Of a DNA stretch of 64,000 nt, positions 26,839 to 38,076 are shown in pieces. Positions within the stretch are counted from its first letter, which is position 1. Every line of letters starts with the position of its first letter. The notes beneath the pieces were generated by a model. That model searched no databases, was not told the origin of the DNA, and saw only the letters and a list, made by a program, of their open reading frames with translations. Position numbers and translations under genes: made by a program. This stretch comes from JAFKFJ01 sp963786445 (lineage in GTDB: Bacteria > Pseudomonadota > Alphaproteobacteria > Acetobacterales > Acetobacteraceae). The DNA lies in NCBI GenBank assembly GCA_963786445.1, contig CAWAZU010000005.1, positions 1-64,000 on the forward strand, in the 5' to 3' direction.

Positions 26839-26899
26839 GCCGCCTCGCCCGACGCTGCGCCCGCGATATACCGCCCGCACGGCGGCAGGCGCCAGCCCG

Positions 26900-28271
26900 T
26901 CATGCGCCGAAACCCGCGACCAGGTCGGCGAGGTGGCCGATCTCGTGCAGCGCCAGGCCCTCGGGCGCGGCCAGCGGCCGGTTGCCGCGCGCCACCCGGC
27001 GCGGCAGGCAGGCCGAGGCGAAGCCGAGCTTCTGCGCCTCCTTCAGCCGCGCCTCGGCCTGCGCCACCTGGCGGATTTCGCCCGACAGGCCGACCTCGCC
27101 GAAATAGACGCGGCCGGGATCGGTCGGCCGGTCGGCGGCGGCGGAGGCGAGCGCCGCGGCCACCGCCAGATCGGCCGCCGGCTCGGCGATGCGCAACCCG
27201 CCGGCGATGTTGAGATAGACGTCGCTGGCATTGAGCCGCAGGCCGCAGCGCGTCTCCAGCACCGCGAGCAGCATGGCGAGCCGGCCCGCCTCCCACCCGA
27301 TCACCGAGCGCCGCGGCGACCCGCCGGCATTGGCGGCGAGCAGCGCCTGCACCTCCACCAGCACCGGCCGCGTCCCCTCCAGCCCCGCGAACACCGCGCT
27401 GCCGGAGACGTTGCCGCGCCGCTCGGCGAGGAACAGGGCGGACGGGTTGGGCACTTCGGCCAGCCCGCGATCGGTCATCTCGAACACGCCGATCTCGTCG
27501 GTGGCGCCGAACCGGTTCTTCACGCCGCGCAGGATGCGGAACTGGTGGCCGCGGTCGCCCTCGAAGTGCAGCACCGCATCGACCATGTGCTCCAGCACGC
27601 GGGGACCTGCGATGGCGCCGTCCTTGGTGACGTGCCCGACCAGCACGAGCGGAAAACCCGCGCGCCTTGGCGAGCCGGATCAGCTCGAAGGCCGAGGCGC
27701 GCACCTGCGTGACCGAGCCGGGCGCGCTTTCGATGGCGTCGAGCCACATGGTCTGGATGCTGTCGATCACCACCATTGCGGCGTCGGCCTCGGCCTCCAG
27801 CGAGGCGGCGATGTCGCGCAGGTTGATGGCGGCGGCGAGACCCAGCGGCGCGTCGGCGAGGTCGAGGCGGCGGGCGCGCATGCGCACCTGCTCGATCGCC
27901 TCCTCGCCGGAGACGTAGAGCACGCGGCGCCCGGCGCGGGCGAGCGCGGCGGCGGCCTGCAGCAGCAGGGTGGACTTGCCGATCCCCGGATCGCCGGCGA
28001 GCAGCACCGCCGAGCCGGGCACCAGCCCGCCGCCGAGCACCCGGTCCAGCTCGGCGATGCCGGTGGCGGCGCGCGGCGGCGGGGCGGCGTCGCCGGTGAG
28101 CGCCACGAAGCCGAGCTTTTTCCCCGCGGCCGGTTTCGGGCGGGAGAGGGCGGGGTCGGCGGTTTCCTCGGCGACGGTGTTCCACTCGCCGCAGGTCTCG
28201 CACCGCCCGGCCCATTTCGGCGTGACGGCGCCGCAGGCCTGGCAGACGAAGCGGGCGACCGGACGCGCCAT
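26900..28271 (-). CDS. radA: DNA repair protein RadA (one apparent frameshift)
   Basis: 456 residues from the ATG at 28271. N-terminal zinc finger FVCQACGAVTPKWAGRCETC, Walker A AGDPGIGKSTLL, Walker B MVVIDSIQT, the RadA-specific KNRFG motif (GVKNRFGATDEIG), and a Lon-protease-like C-terminal domain. An extra T in a T4 run near 27,653 breaks the frame; both sides are full. RadA is a hexameric helicase that promotes branch migration. Likely cotranscribed with cvpA and purF. Confidence 0.93.
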
Positions 28272-28504
28272 GTCAGCGCGACCGGGCGGCGGGCGTTGAT
28301 GCAACCGAGTGTCGGAAAAGTGCTGTCCGGGCCACGGTGGCTGCGCTTTAGGGGCGCGGCCGCGGCCTGTCCAGCGTCGGGACCGCCGAGGATCGGGCCG
28401 GGTCAAAAAACGCAATCACTCCATTGCTGACGCGGCTCGTCGGCCTGTGCAACAACGGGGGCGCTGACGCGCGCGGTCCGCGCGGGCAACGACAGGAGAG
28501 CACG

Positions 28505-28678
28505 ATGGCCGATATCGAGAACGATACGAAGGCGCTGGGCAAGTGGATGCAGGCAAACAACATCACCGGCCCGCTGGCGCCAAAATTCCTGAAAGCCCTG
28601 GAGAAGCAGATCGGCAAGAATGCCAAGACGATCAAGCCGGCCGTGCTCGAAGCGGTGAAGAAGAGCGTCGGCGCTTAG
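28505..28678 (+). CDS. Small basic helical protein
   Basis: 57 residues: MADIENDTKALGKWMQANN, then GPLAPKFLKALEKQIGKN and a lysine-rich helix. A ribosome site (GGAGAG) precedes the ATG. No signal peptide or membrane segment. It resembles small histone-like or stress-type proteins in composition only; I do not recognise a family. Confidence 0.55.
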   Translation: MADIENDTKALGKWMQANNITGPLAPKFLKALEKQIGKNAKTIKPAVLEAVKKSVGA

Positions 28679-28791
28679 CAGGCAGGTGAGCTTTTTCCGG
28701 GTCTTGTAGGCAATCAGGCCCCCGATCCCCGCAAGATCAAGGTGCTGGGTTCCGAGAATTATACCAACCGCCCGAAACTGCTGATCGCTCC

Positions 28792-28849
28792 GCACCCCTC
28801 CCCCGGCCTTGGTCTGCTTCGCAGCCCAAGCCCGCAGGGGGAGGGGTGC
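28792..28849 (-). terminator. Stem-loop downstream of sugar ABC operon
   Basis: Perfect 13-bp inverted repeat GCACCCCTCCCCC (28792-28804) and its complement (28837-28849), with a 32-base loop that can itself fold, starting 17 bases after the last stop codon of the operon. No long U-run follows. Confidence 0.5.
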
Positions 28850-28865
28850 CGGCGTGATCAGCGGC

Positions 28866-30364
<1,499 letters not shown>

Positions 30365-30368
<4 letters not shown>

Positions 30369-31336
30369 GACAGGCGCACCGCCGGCGCTGTGCCGAGCCG
30401 CGCCTCGCGCAGCCGGTTCAGCACGACCGCGCCCAGGATCAGCAGGCCGAGCAGCACCTGCACATAGAACGGATCGACCGCGAGCAGCACCAGCGCCTGG
30501 TTGATCAGCGCCACCACCAGCACGCCGAGGCAGGTGCCGACCACCGACAGATGCCCGCCGGTCAGCACCGCGCCGCCGATCACGGGCGCGGCGAACGAGG
30601 CGATCAGCCACTCGTCGCCGATCGTCGGGGTGGCGTTCTGCAGCCGCGCCACCGTCATCATCCCCGCCACCGCCGCCAGCGCGCCGCTCAACGTATGCGC
30701 CAGCATGACGATGCGCGCGCGCGAGATGCCGGACAGTTCCGCCGCGTTCGGGTTGCCGCCATAGGCGAGCATCTGCCGCCCGGGAATCATCCGCGCCAGG
30801 AACACGCCCGTTGCGAGCACGATCGGCAGCGCCACCAGCAGCATTTCCGGCAGCGGTCCCCAGCGCGCCGAGCCGAACGCCTTCACCGACGGCGCGATGC
30901 CGTAGAACGGCTGTGCCTCGGTGATGCCGAGGGCGGCGCCCTTGAAGATCGACAGCGTGGCGAGCGTGATGATGAAGCTGGTCAGCCCGCTGCGCCAGGT
31001 CAGCCAGCCGTTGGCGAAGCCGCAGGCGGTGCCGACGGCGAGGCCGAAAATCGCCGCCAGCCACACCGGGAAATGCCAGACGTCCATGGCGCCGCCGAAC
31101 GCGATCGCGACCAGGCAGCCGGTCGCGCCGAGGGCGAGGTTCATGTGGCCGATGGCGATGATGACGCCCTGGCCGAGCGCATACACCACGGTCAGGCAGA
31201 AGCTGACCAGGATCACGTCGATGCTGTAGGCGGTGAGGAACTCCGGCCGCGCGACGGCGAGCGCGGTGCCGCCGCCGACGACCAGCAGCAGCAGCCCGAG
31301 CCAGTCGGCGCGCAGCAGGCGCGTGATCTGCGTCAT
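30365..31336 (-). CDS. Sugar ABC transporter permease
   Basis: 323 residues, RbsC-like. About eight to ten membrane segments, with family motifs GQGVIIAIGHMNLALGATG, GLTSFIITLATLSIF and MLAYGGNPNAAELSGI; C-terminal ALVLLAVDPFYVQVLLGLLI. Forms a heterodimeric channel with the second permease. ATGA overlaps on both sides keep the subunits translationally coupled. Confidence 0.93.
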
Positions 31337-32370
31337 CGCCGCGTGCTCCGCGCCAGCGCCACGCCGGCGCGCATCCGCTCCAGCAGGATCGCCGCCAGCA
31401 GCACGATGCCGAGCGCCGCCTGGATCCAGAACTGGCCGATCTGCATCATGTAGAGTCCGCTGCTGATCACTTCGACGAACACGGCGCCGAGCACCGCGCC
31501 GAGCACCGACACCTCGCCGCCGGTCAGCAGCGTGCCGCCCAGCACCGGCGCCAGGAACGCCGGCAGCAGCCAGTCGCTGCCGAGCGGGCCGGCCATCGAG
31601 GGCACGATGGCGCCGTTGCGCAGGGACGCCAGCACGCCGGCCACCGCGCCGATCGCGCCGCACAGCGCATGGCACTGCACGAACAGCCGCTCCACCGGCA
31701 GGCCGGAGAGTTTTGCCGCCACCGGGTTGGCGCCGGCAGCCAGCATCTCGCGCCCGAGCGCGGTGAAGCGATAGAGGTAGAACAGCAGCAGCGCCACCAC
31801 GACCATCACCAGCAGCAGCGGCGAGATCATGCCGAACAGCCGCAGCCGGGCGAAGCCGGTCAGCGCCGGCGGCAGCGCGTTGAAACCGTTGGCGCCGCTC
31901 AGCAGCACCATGACGCCGAAGAAGATGCTCATGGTGGCGAGCGTCACGACGAAGCTGTGCAGCCGCGTGGTGACCACGATCAGGCCGTTGATCGCGCCGA
32001 GCGCGCCGCCGGCGAGCAGGCCGAGCAGCAGCGCAGCCGCGATCGGCAGCCCAAGGTCCTGCAACGCCCAGCCGACCGCCATCGCCGAACAGACGCCGAT
32101 CGCGCCGAGCGCCAGATTGAGGCCGCCGGTCAGGATCACCGTCATCATCGCCAGCCCGATGACGCCGTTGATGCCGATGCTGCGCGAGAGCGAATAGACG
32201 TTGATGCGGCTGTCGAAGCCGTCGGTCAGCAGCGCGAACCCGACCGCGAACACCGCGATCGCGATCGCCAGCCCGACGATGTTCGACCGCGCCGCATCGC
32301 GCAGCGCGCGCGGTGCCAACAGGTCCGGCCGCGCCGCCGGCACCGCCCGCCCGGTCATGCGCGCCGGCAT
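31333..32370 (-). CDS. Sugar ABC transporter permease
   Basis: 345 residues, RbsC-like. Polar N-terminus of ~30 residues, then about eight membrane segments; motifs MMTVILTGGLNLALGAIG, LHSFVVTLATMSIFFG and MLAAGANPVAAKLSGL. Paralogous to the adjacent permease, as expected for a heteromeric importer such as those for pentoses or polyols. Confidence 0.93.
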   Translation of the reverse strand: MPARMTGRAVPAARPDLLAPRALRDAARSNIVGLAIAIAVFAVGFALLTDGFDSRINVYSLSRSIGINGVIGLAMMTVILTGGLNLALGAIGVCSAMAVGWALQDLGLPIAAALLLGLLAGGALGAINGLIVVTTRLHSFVVTLATMSIFFGVMVLLSGANGFNALPPALTGFARLRLFGMISPLLLVMVVVALLLFYLYRFTALGREMLAAGANPVAAKLSGLPVERLFVQCHALCGAIGAVAGVLASLRNGAIVPSMAGPLGSDWLLPAFLAPVLGGTLLTGGEVSVLGAVLGAVFVEVISSGLYMMQIGQFWIQAALGIVLLAAILLERMRAGVALARSTRR

Positions 32371-32377
32371 GCCGCCT

Positions 32378-32403
32378 GCCCTCTCCCGCGCGCGGGAGAG
32401 GGC
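32378..32403. other. Intercistronic hairpin between binding protein and permease
   Basis: A perfect 26-bp palindrome, GCCCTCTCCCGCG and its complement. Lies between the solute-binding-protein and first permease genes. Such hairpins protect the upstream message and allow more binding protein than membrane subunits to be made; attenuation is the alternative. Confidence 0.6.
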
Positions 32404-32422
32404 GTCACGGTCGCTGCGTCCG

Positions 32423-33454
32423 TCACGGGCACGTCAGGTAGGTCGCCTTGAAGCTGCCCATCAGCTCCTTCGTCACCGCCTTCATCACGTCCTGGAAGTG
32501 CGACACGTCGGCGGGGCCGGCGAACGCGGTGCCGCTGTCGATGAAGCGCGTCGTGTAGGCGTTCTTCTTGAACGGCGCGTCGGCCTTCACCTTGCAGCCA
32601 TGGCCGACGATCTCCTCCATCACGTAGGAGCCGATATAGGCCTGGCCGTAGGGGTTCTGCAGCATCGTGCCCTGCGCGAAGCCGTCCTTGACCGCGGCCA
32701 GCATCACCGGATCGTGGTCGATGCCGACCATCTTGATGCGCTTGTCGCCGATCCGCCGCAGCGCCGTCGCCGCCGACACGCTCGGCAGCCAGGCGGTGGT
32801 GATGATGCCGTCGATCTGCTGGCCGCGCGCGGCCAGCAGCGCGTTGATCTTCTCGTCGGCTTCCTGCGGCGTGCGGTCGATGTCGGCGATGGTCTGGATC
32901 AGCTTCACCGCGCCGTGGGTTTCCGCGACCGCCTGCTCGACCGCCTTCATGCGCAACTCGGTGTTCGGGTCGACGAGATTGCCGGTGAAGTGGACGATGC
33001 TGCCCTTGCCGCCCATCGCCTTGATCAGGTGCTGGGTGCCGAGATAGGCGGAGCGGCCGACATCCGTGCCGAAGCAGAACAGCGCCGGCGTCGGGTCCTT
33101 CGTGCAGCCGGCGGTGGCGATCGAAGGGATGCCGGCGGAGGCGAGGTCCTGCATCGGCCCGTTGGTGGCGACCGGGTCGCCGGGGAAGATCAGGAAGGCG
33201 TTGTAGCCCTGCGCCGCCAGGTTCTCGATGAGCTGGTTCTGCAGCCCGAGCTCCCATTTGGCCGGCACCCTGTAGTCGGCGGCGGCGATGCCGAAGTCGC
33301 GCTTGGCGTCCTTGGCACCCTGTTCCCAGTTGGCGAAATACGGATGCGGCCCGCCGGGAACCAGCGCCACCCGCACATTCTTGGCCTGCGCCACGCCCGC
33401 CGCCATGAGCAGCACGCCAGCGGCCAGGGCCAGCCGTTCGAGACCTCGCGACAT
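32423..33454 (-). CDS. Sugar ABC transporter substrate-binding protein
   Basis: 343 residues. Signal peptide LALAAGVLLMAAGVAQA with cleavage near residue 24. Periplasmic-binding-protein-like fold of the ribose/xylose class: RVALVPGGPHPYFANWEQGAKDA, FLIFPGDPVATNGPMQ, GIITTAWLPSVSAATALRRIG and GIDHDPVMLAAVKDGFAQGTMLQNP. First gene of the operon. The ligand cannot be told from sequence alone. Confidence 0.93.
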   Translation of the reverse strand: MSRGLERLALAAGVLLMAAGVAQAKNVRVALVPGGPHPYFANWEQGAKDAKRDFGIAAADYRVPAKWELGLQNQLIENLAAQGYNAFLIFPGDPVATNGPMQDLASAGIPSIATAGCTKDPTPALFCFGTDVGRSAYLGTQHLIKAMGGKGSIVHFTGNLVDPNTELRMKAVEQAVAETHGAVKLIQTIADIDRTPQEADEKINALLAARGQQIDGIITTAWLPSVSAATALRRIGDKRIKMVGIDHDPVMLAAVKDGFAQGTMLQNPYGQAYIGSYVMEEIVGHGCKVKADAPFKKNAYTTRFIDSGTAFAGPADVSHFQDVMKAVTKELMGSFKATYLTCP

Positions 33455-33523
33455 CCGGATGTTTCCTCCACCGTTGGTCTGATGCTCCGTCGCCGGAACG
33501 GGCTTGAGGGAGCGAGGCGGACG

Positions 33524-33535
33524 CTAGTATACAAG
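33524..33535. promoter_or_regulatory. Candidate GntR operator
   Basis: CTAGTATACAAG matches its own reverse complement at 10 of 12 positions, with GTATAC at the centre, as in operators of FCD-type GntR regulators. It sits in the 121-bp divergent region between the binding-protein gene and the GntR gene. Confidence 0.5.
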
Positions 33536-33575
33536 AACGCAAGCGACAAGCCCCGCGGCGCCGAAGCCGGGCGAA

Positions 33576-34325
33576 ATGCGAGAGGGAGCGACCGTGCCCG
33601 CTGCGGCGAGACGCATCGAGCAACCCGAAACCGACGGCGTGGATTTCGGCGCGCCGATCCGGCTCGACCGCAGGCGGCCGGTGAGCGAGCAGGTCTATGA
33701 CGCGCTCAAGCAGGCGATCGTCACGGTGCGGCTGCTGCCCGGGACCTCGATCAGCGAGAACCGCATCTGCCGGCATTTCGGCGTCTCGCGCACGCCGGTG
33801 CGCACGGCGATCGTGCGGCTGGCCGAGGAAGGGCTGATCGATGTCTATCCGCAGCAGGGCAGCTTCGTCGCGCCGATCCGGCTGGCCGGCATCGCCGCCG
33901 GCCGCTTCGCCCGCCGCGTGCTGGAGGCGGCGGTGCTGCGCGAGGCGGCGGCGCTGTGGACGGCGGAGATGAGCCGGCAGTCGCACGCCATCATCGCCGC
34001 GCAGTCGCGCGCCATCGCGGCAGGCGACACCGAGGCGTTCCATCGCGAGGACGAGAATTTCCACCATGCGTTCTCGGTCTTTGCCGGGCGCGAGGCGGTG
34101 TGGGGGACGATCCTGGGGGCGAAGGCGAGTCTGGCACGGGTGATGCGGCTGCTCGGCCGGCCGGACCGCCTGCCGGTGGTCGTGGCGGAGCACACCGCGA
34201 TCGTCGATGCGCTGGACGCCGGCGATGCGGACGCCGCGGTGCGGCGGCTGGAGGATCATCTCGACAAGATTTTCCAGATGATCGAGCGGCTTCCCGACCA
34301 GTACCGCCCCTACGTGACCGACTGA
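33576..34325 (+). CDS. GntR-family transcriptional regulator (FCD subfamily)
   Basis: 249 residues. N-terminal winged helix (SEQVYDALKQAIVTVRLLPG, CRHFGVSRTPVRTAIVRLAEEGLI) and a helical FCD effector domain with the metal/ligand-binding histidines in REDENFHHAFS and VVVAEHTAIVDAL. Divergent from the sugar ABC operon, whose repressor it probably is; the inducer would be the transported sugar or a derivative (inference). Confidence 0.92.
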   Translation: MREGATVPAAARRIEQPETDGVDFGAPIRLDRRRPVSEQVYDALKQAIVTVRLLPGTSISENRICRHFGVSRTPVRTAIVRLAEEGLIDVYPQQGSFVAPIRLAGIAAGRFARRVLEAAVLREAAALWTAEMSRQSHAIIAAQSRAIAAGDTEAFHREDENFHHAFSVFAGREAVWGTILGAKASLARVMRLLGRPDRLPVVVAEHTAIVDALDAGDADAAVRRLEDHLDKIFQMIERLPDQYRPYVTD

Positions 34326-34665
34326 TCCGGCGGCGGGCGACGGGCGAATCTGGAGCAGAACTGGCGCGCCGACCGGGGGCGCCGCAGTTGTGGCGGGCCA
34401 CAGTTTCCAAAATTCACTAAACGTCGGCACCCATTGTAGTCATTGCGAAAAACTGCCCGAGGACCGTCGTATTATGACGAATTCCGCATCTGACTGAATA
34501 TTCCGATGTCACTTCGACGTGGCTTGGGCGTCGAGGTCAGTGTTGAATATTTATTGACAGCATGGGATTCCGGGCGTAAACAATCGAGTAGCGCCGGCCA
34601 TGCCGCCGGCCGGCTCGTGGCCGAGCCGGGCATGCCACTCATCCCACATCGCGAGGCCTTTCCCG
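34326..34665. other. Intergenic region with promoter only
   Basis: No gene seen. The second half is AT-richer than its surroundings and carries the promoter listed at 34554-34582. Confidence 0.5.
34554..34582 (+). promoter_or_regulatory. Sigma70-like promoter of exported protein gene
   Basis: Perfect TTGACA (34554-34559), 17-base spacer, TAAACA (34577-34582). The ATG of the exported protein follows about 84 bases downstream, leaving an untranslated leader of about 75 bases. Confidence 0.65.
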
Positions 34666-35298
34666 ATGATCCGGAGATCGCTCGGACGCACCCTTGTTCT
34701 GGCAGGCTTGGCCGGGCTGGTGCTTGCCGGCGCTCCCGTACCGGCCGCGATCGGGTCGGAGGGTCCGGCCTCCCCGCCCGGCCTACAAAATGCGGCTTGC
34801 GCGAATTCGACCACGGCGATGCAGCAGCTTGCCACCATCGACAATGCCGGCGACGGCAGTTTCCAGTGTCTTGGCCTGGCCTTGGACGGCGACCGGGTCG
34901 CGGCAATCCGGGTCGAGACGCATCATGTTTCGCCCACCGGCCAGCACGCGGCTTCGGATAAGATCAAAATCGAGGAATTTCCCCTGGCGGTCGTCGAGAG
35001 CCGCCGCGGCGCCGTCCTGGACGGCGTTCCGGGACATGACGCCATTGTTCTGCGCGGGCGCTTCTCCAAGCCGTCGGACAAGGCCGAACTGGTGACCTCC
35101 TACCTGTATAACGGCTTCACCAACGAATACCGCAGTTGCCAGATCACGCTTGACCGCGCACCGAACGCCGGTTGGCGCCTGGTCAACCGTTTCAATCAAA
35201 CCATCTCGCACATCGTGGTCCGGACCCGGCAAATTCCCCTGATCGGCACGTTCGGCATTGCCGATCTCGAAGGCGCCTGCACCCATCCCGATCGTTAG
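34666..35298 (+). CDS. Exported protein of unknown function
   Basis: About 210 residues from the ATG at 34666. Signal peptide with twin arginines (MIRRSLGRT) then LVLAGLAGLVLAGAPVPAA; cleavage near residue 28. Mature protein has four cysteines (NAACANS, FQCLGL, SCQITL, GACTHP) and a beta-rich look (TSYLYNGFTNEYRSCQITL, GWRLVNRFNQTISHIVVRTR). No family recognised. Convergent with the esterase gene. Confidence 0.6.
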   Translation: MIRRSLGRTLVLAGLAGLVLAGAPVPAAIGSEGPASPPGLQNAACANSTTAMQQLATIDNAGDGSFQCLGLALDGDRVAAIRVETHHVSPTGQHAASDKIKIEEFPLAVVESRRGAVLDGVPGHDAIVLRGRFSKPSDKAELVTSYLYNGFTNEYRSCQITLDRAPNAGWRLVNRFNQTISHIVVRTRQIPLIGTFGIADLEGACTHPDR

Positions 35299-36209
35299 GC
35301 CGGCTGGCCCAGCCGCGCCGCGATGAAGGCGCTCGCATCCCGCAGCGCGGCCCGGGCCTCCGGCAGGACCGGCGCGAAGATTTGCCAGCCATGCGGCACC
35401 CCCGGCCAGATCTGCAGCGTCGCCGCGACGCCGGCCTTGCTGGCGTTCGCGGCGACGCGGCGTGCATCGTCCAGCAGGACTTCGCTGTCGCCCACCTGGA
35501 TGAACAGCGGCGGCAGGCCGGTCAGGTCGGCATACATCGGCGAAACCAGCGGATTCGTCGCCGGCGTGTCGGCAAGATAGTATTGCGCCTGCGATGCCAC
35601 CCATGACCCGAACATCAGCGCGTCGGCCGTGTCGTTGGTGACGATGCTCGCGCCGGTCGCCGCGAGATCCGTCCAGGGCGAGAACAACACCGCGGCGGCG
35701 GGCAGCGGATCGTGCGCGTCGCGCAAGGCCAGGAGCAGGGCGAGAGCCAGGCCGCCGCCGGCAGAATCGCCGGCAAGCGCCATGCGGGACGGGCTGGCGC
35801 CTGCGGCAATCAGGGCGCGATAGGCCGCGAGCGCGTCCTCCAGCGCCGCCGGAAACGGATGCTCGGGCGCCAGACGGTAGTCGAGGGCAAACAAACTCGC
35901 ATTGCTCCAGGCCGCGAGGCGCGAGGTCACGGAGCGATGGGTCACGGCCGACATCGCGACATAGCCGCCGCCGTGAAGATAGAGGATGCATCGCTGCCGC
36001 GCCGCGTGGTCCGCCGCCGCCGGCTCGATCCATTCGCCCTGCAGCGCCGCGCCATGCTCGGCGCGAATCCGCCAGCCCGGCGCCAGCTTGGCCCGGAACG
36101 GCACCCGGCCGGTGAGCGCGCGCTTGGCGGCGATGTCCTGGTGGCGCAGCGAGCTCGGCTTGATCCAGCGCCGCAACGCCCAGGTCAGCGCCCGGTTGCG
36201 CAGGCTCAT
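35295..36209 (-). CDS. Alpha/beta hydrolase, hormone-sensitive-lipase type esterase
   Basis: 304 residues from the ATG at 36209. Oxyanion-hole motif ILYLHGGGYVAMS, nucleophile elbow ALAGDSAGGGLALAL, acid within QVGDSEVLLDDA and catalytic histidine in GVPHGWQIF. Soluble carboxylesterase of the bacterial HSL family acting on short acyl esters; natural substrate unknown. Follows the ABC exporter pair on the same strand by 16 bases. Confidence 0.92.
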   Translation of the reverse strand: MSLRNRALTWALRRWIKPSSLRHQDIAAKRALTGRVPFRAKLAPGWRIRAEHGAALQGEWIEPAAADHAARQRCILYLHGGGYVAMSAVTHRSVTSRLAAWSNASLFALDYRLAPEHPFPAALEDALAAYRALIAAGASPSRMALAGDSAGGGLALALLLALRDAHDPLPAAAVLFSPWTDLAATGASIVTNDTADALMFGSWVASQAQYYLADTPATNPLVSPMYADLTGLPPLFIQVGDSEVLLDDARRVAANASKAGVAATLQIWPGVPHGWQIFAPVLPEARAALRDASAFIAARLGQPA

Positions 36210-36225
36210 GTCCGCGTCCGCGGAT

Positions 36226-36915
36226 TCATGGGGGCGCCGCGCCGAGGATGCGCCCGTCCTCGATCTGGATGATCCGGTCGGCAAACGGCACGATGCGCGG
36301 ATCGTGCGTGACCACCAGCACGCCGCGGGACGGATCCTTGGCGATGTTCGCCAGGATCGTCATGATGGCGTGGCCGTTCGCGCTGTCCAGCGCCCCGGTC
36401 GGCTCGTCCGCCAGGATCACGGAGGCATCTCCCACGATGGCGCGCGCGATCGCGACGCGCTGTTGCTCGCCGCCGCTGAGTTCGTGCGGAAACGCATCCT
36501 GCTTGTGCGACAGGCCGACGGTCACCAGCACCGCCTTTGCCTTGGCGATCGCGGGTGCGGCGCGCACGCCGCGCACATCCAATGCCAACCGGACATTGTC
36601 CACCGCCGTCAGCGTCGGAAACAGATGGTAGGATTGAAAGACGAACCCGATATGGTCGCGCCGGAGCCTGGCCAGGTCACCGGGCCCGGCGCCGGTCGTG
36701 GCACGGCCACGCACCCGGACCGTGCCTTCGCTCGGCGTCAGCATGCAGCCGAGCACGGAGAGCAGCGTGGTCTTGCCGCTGCCGGACGGCCCCATGAGAA
36801 GGGTCAGTTGACCGCACGCGAGCGACAGGCTGACGCCGCGGAGCGCTGCGACCCGGCCGGCGCCGTCGCCGAGAAACTGCACCACATCGACGGCCTCGAT
36901 GACCGGCCCGGTCAT
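36226..36915 (-). CDS. ABC exporter ATP-binding protein (DevA/LolD/MacB type)
   Basis: 229 residues. Walker A MGPSGSGKTTLLSVLG, Q-loop GFVFQSYHLFPTLTA, signature HELSGGEQQRVAIARA, Walker B VILADEPTGALDS and H-loop VVTHDPRI: one complete ABC domain. Overlaps the FtsX-type permease gene (4 bp). With it, forms a type VII (MacB-like) or DevCA-like exporter or lipoprotein mover; the membrane-fusion partner (DevB) is not adjacent. Confidence 0.92.
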   Translation of the reverse strand: MTGPVIEAVDVVQFLGDGAGRVAALRGVSLSLACGQLTLLMGPSGSGKTTLLSVLGCMLTPSEGTVRVRGRATTGAGPGDLARLRRDHIGFVFQSYHLFPTLTAVDNVRLALDVRGVRAAPAIAKAKAVLVTVGLSHKQDAFPHELSGGEQQRVAIARAIVGDASVILADEPTGALDSANGHAIMTILANIAKDPSRGVLVVTHDPRIVPFADRIIQIEDGRILGAAPP

Positions 36916-38046
36916 TGCCGGAACACCCGCGCCGGGTCGATGCGCATCACCTGCACGATGGCGGCGATGGCCGACGCCACGCACATCAGGACGGTGAGCA
37001 GAAACAGGCACAAGGTCAGCACGGGTGTCATCACGATCGGCAACGCGGTTTCGGCGGTGAGTTCGACGATGACCAGACCGATGCACGCCGCCAGGAAGAA
37101 GCCGATGACGGCGCTGAGCAGCGCCTGGCAGATGATGACCTTGTGGATATAGATGCCGGACGACCCGATGGCGCGCAGCGTCGCGAACTCGTTCAGATGA
37201 TCTTTCGTGCTGGAATACAGCGTCTGGGCGACAATGACCGTGCCGACGATGGCGCCGAGCAGCGCGCCCGCGAACAGCGCGGCGCCGGCGCCGGTGCCGA
37301 ACAGCCAGAACGCGCGGCTGCGGCGGCGGAACTCGTCGGGCGTCAGGACTTCGACTTTCGCCAGGTTCGCCAGCAGCTGCTTGCGCACGACGGCGAGATT
37401 CGCACCGGCGGCGACATGGACGAGAAAATACGAGACCCGCTCCGGCGGCGTTCCCATGTAGGCCTGCGCCCGCGCGAGCGACGTGAAGACATAGGGCGTT
37501 GTGGTGAACGACCGGATGCCGCTGGTGATCGCCATCACCTGCGCCGTCTGGTCGCGAATTTCCGTGCTGTCGCCGATCCCGCTGACCCCGAGCCGGCCGA
37601 AATAGGTCTGGTCCACCGCGACGGCATGCGGGGTCGCGAGCGCGTCAAGATTGCCTTGCACCACGTTCCAGGGACGCAAGCCTGCGGCACTGGTCACTCG
37701 AACCGACGATGAACACCGGCGTCGTGCCGCCGCGCGGGACCGTCCACTCGGTGAAGCCGATCACCACCGGGACGGCTGCGGTGACGCCCTTGACCGACAA
37801 CGCGTGCGTTCGATCGTGCTCGTCCAGCAAAGACGGGTCCTCGAAGCATTTCGTTCCGAGCGGCACGATCCAGAGATCGGCGGACGCATGGTCGATCATC
37901 GTCGTCACCATGCGGTCGAAACTCAGGAACAGTCCCATCTGGATGGTGACCAGAACGATGGAGAACACGATGCCGATGACGGTGGCGACGAAGCGCAGCC
38001 GGTCCTGCAGCAAGTTTCGCGATGCGAGCCTGAAGATCAGCGACAT
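36912..38046 (-). CDS. DevC/FtsX-type ABC permease (one apparent frameshift)
   Basis: About 377 residues after correcting one extra base near 37,690. N-terminal IFRLASRNLLQDRLRFVATV with the first membrane helix IGIVFSIVLVTIQMGLFLSF, a large periplasmic domain, and three C-terminal helices (GAGAALFAGALLGAIVGTVI, AVIGFFLAACIGLVIVEL, TLCLFLLTVLMCVASAIAAI). This is the four-helix FtsX topology with the family's PARVFRQ ending. I associate the N-terminal pattern with DevC permeases. Confidence 0.88.
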
Positions 38047-38076
38047 TGCGTGCCCGGCCGCATCGCAGTGATGGCC

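Noticed and set aside
24499..27213. 904-codon plus-strand open frame
   Set aside because: Lies antisense to purF, cvpA and radA; Arg/His-rich composition typical of a high-GC shadow frame.
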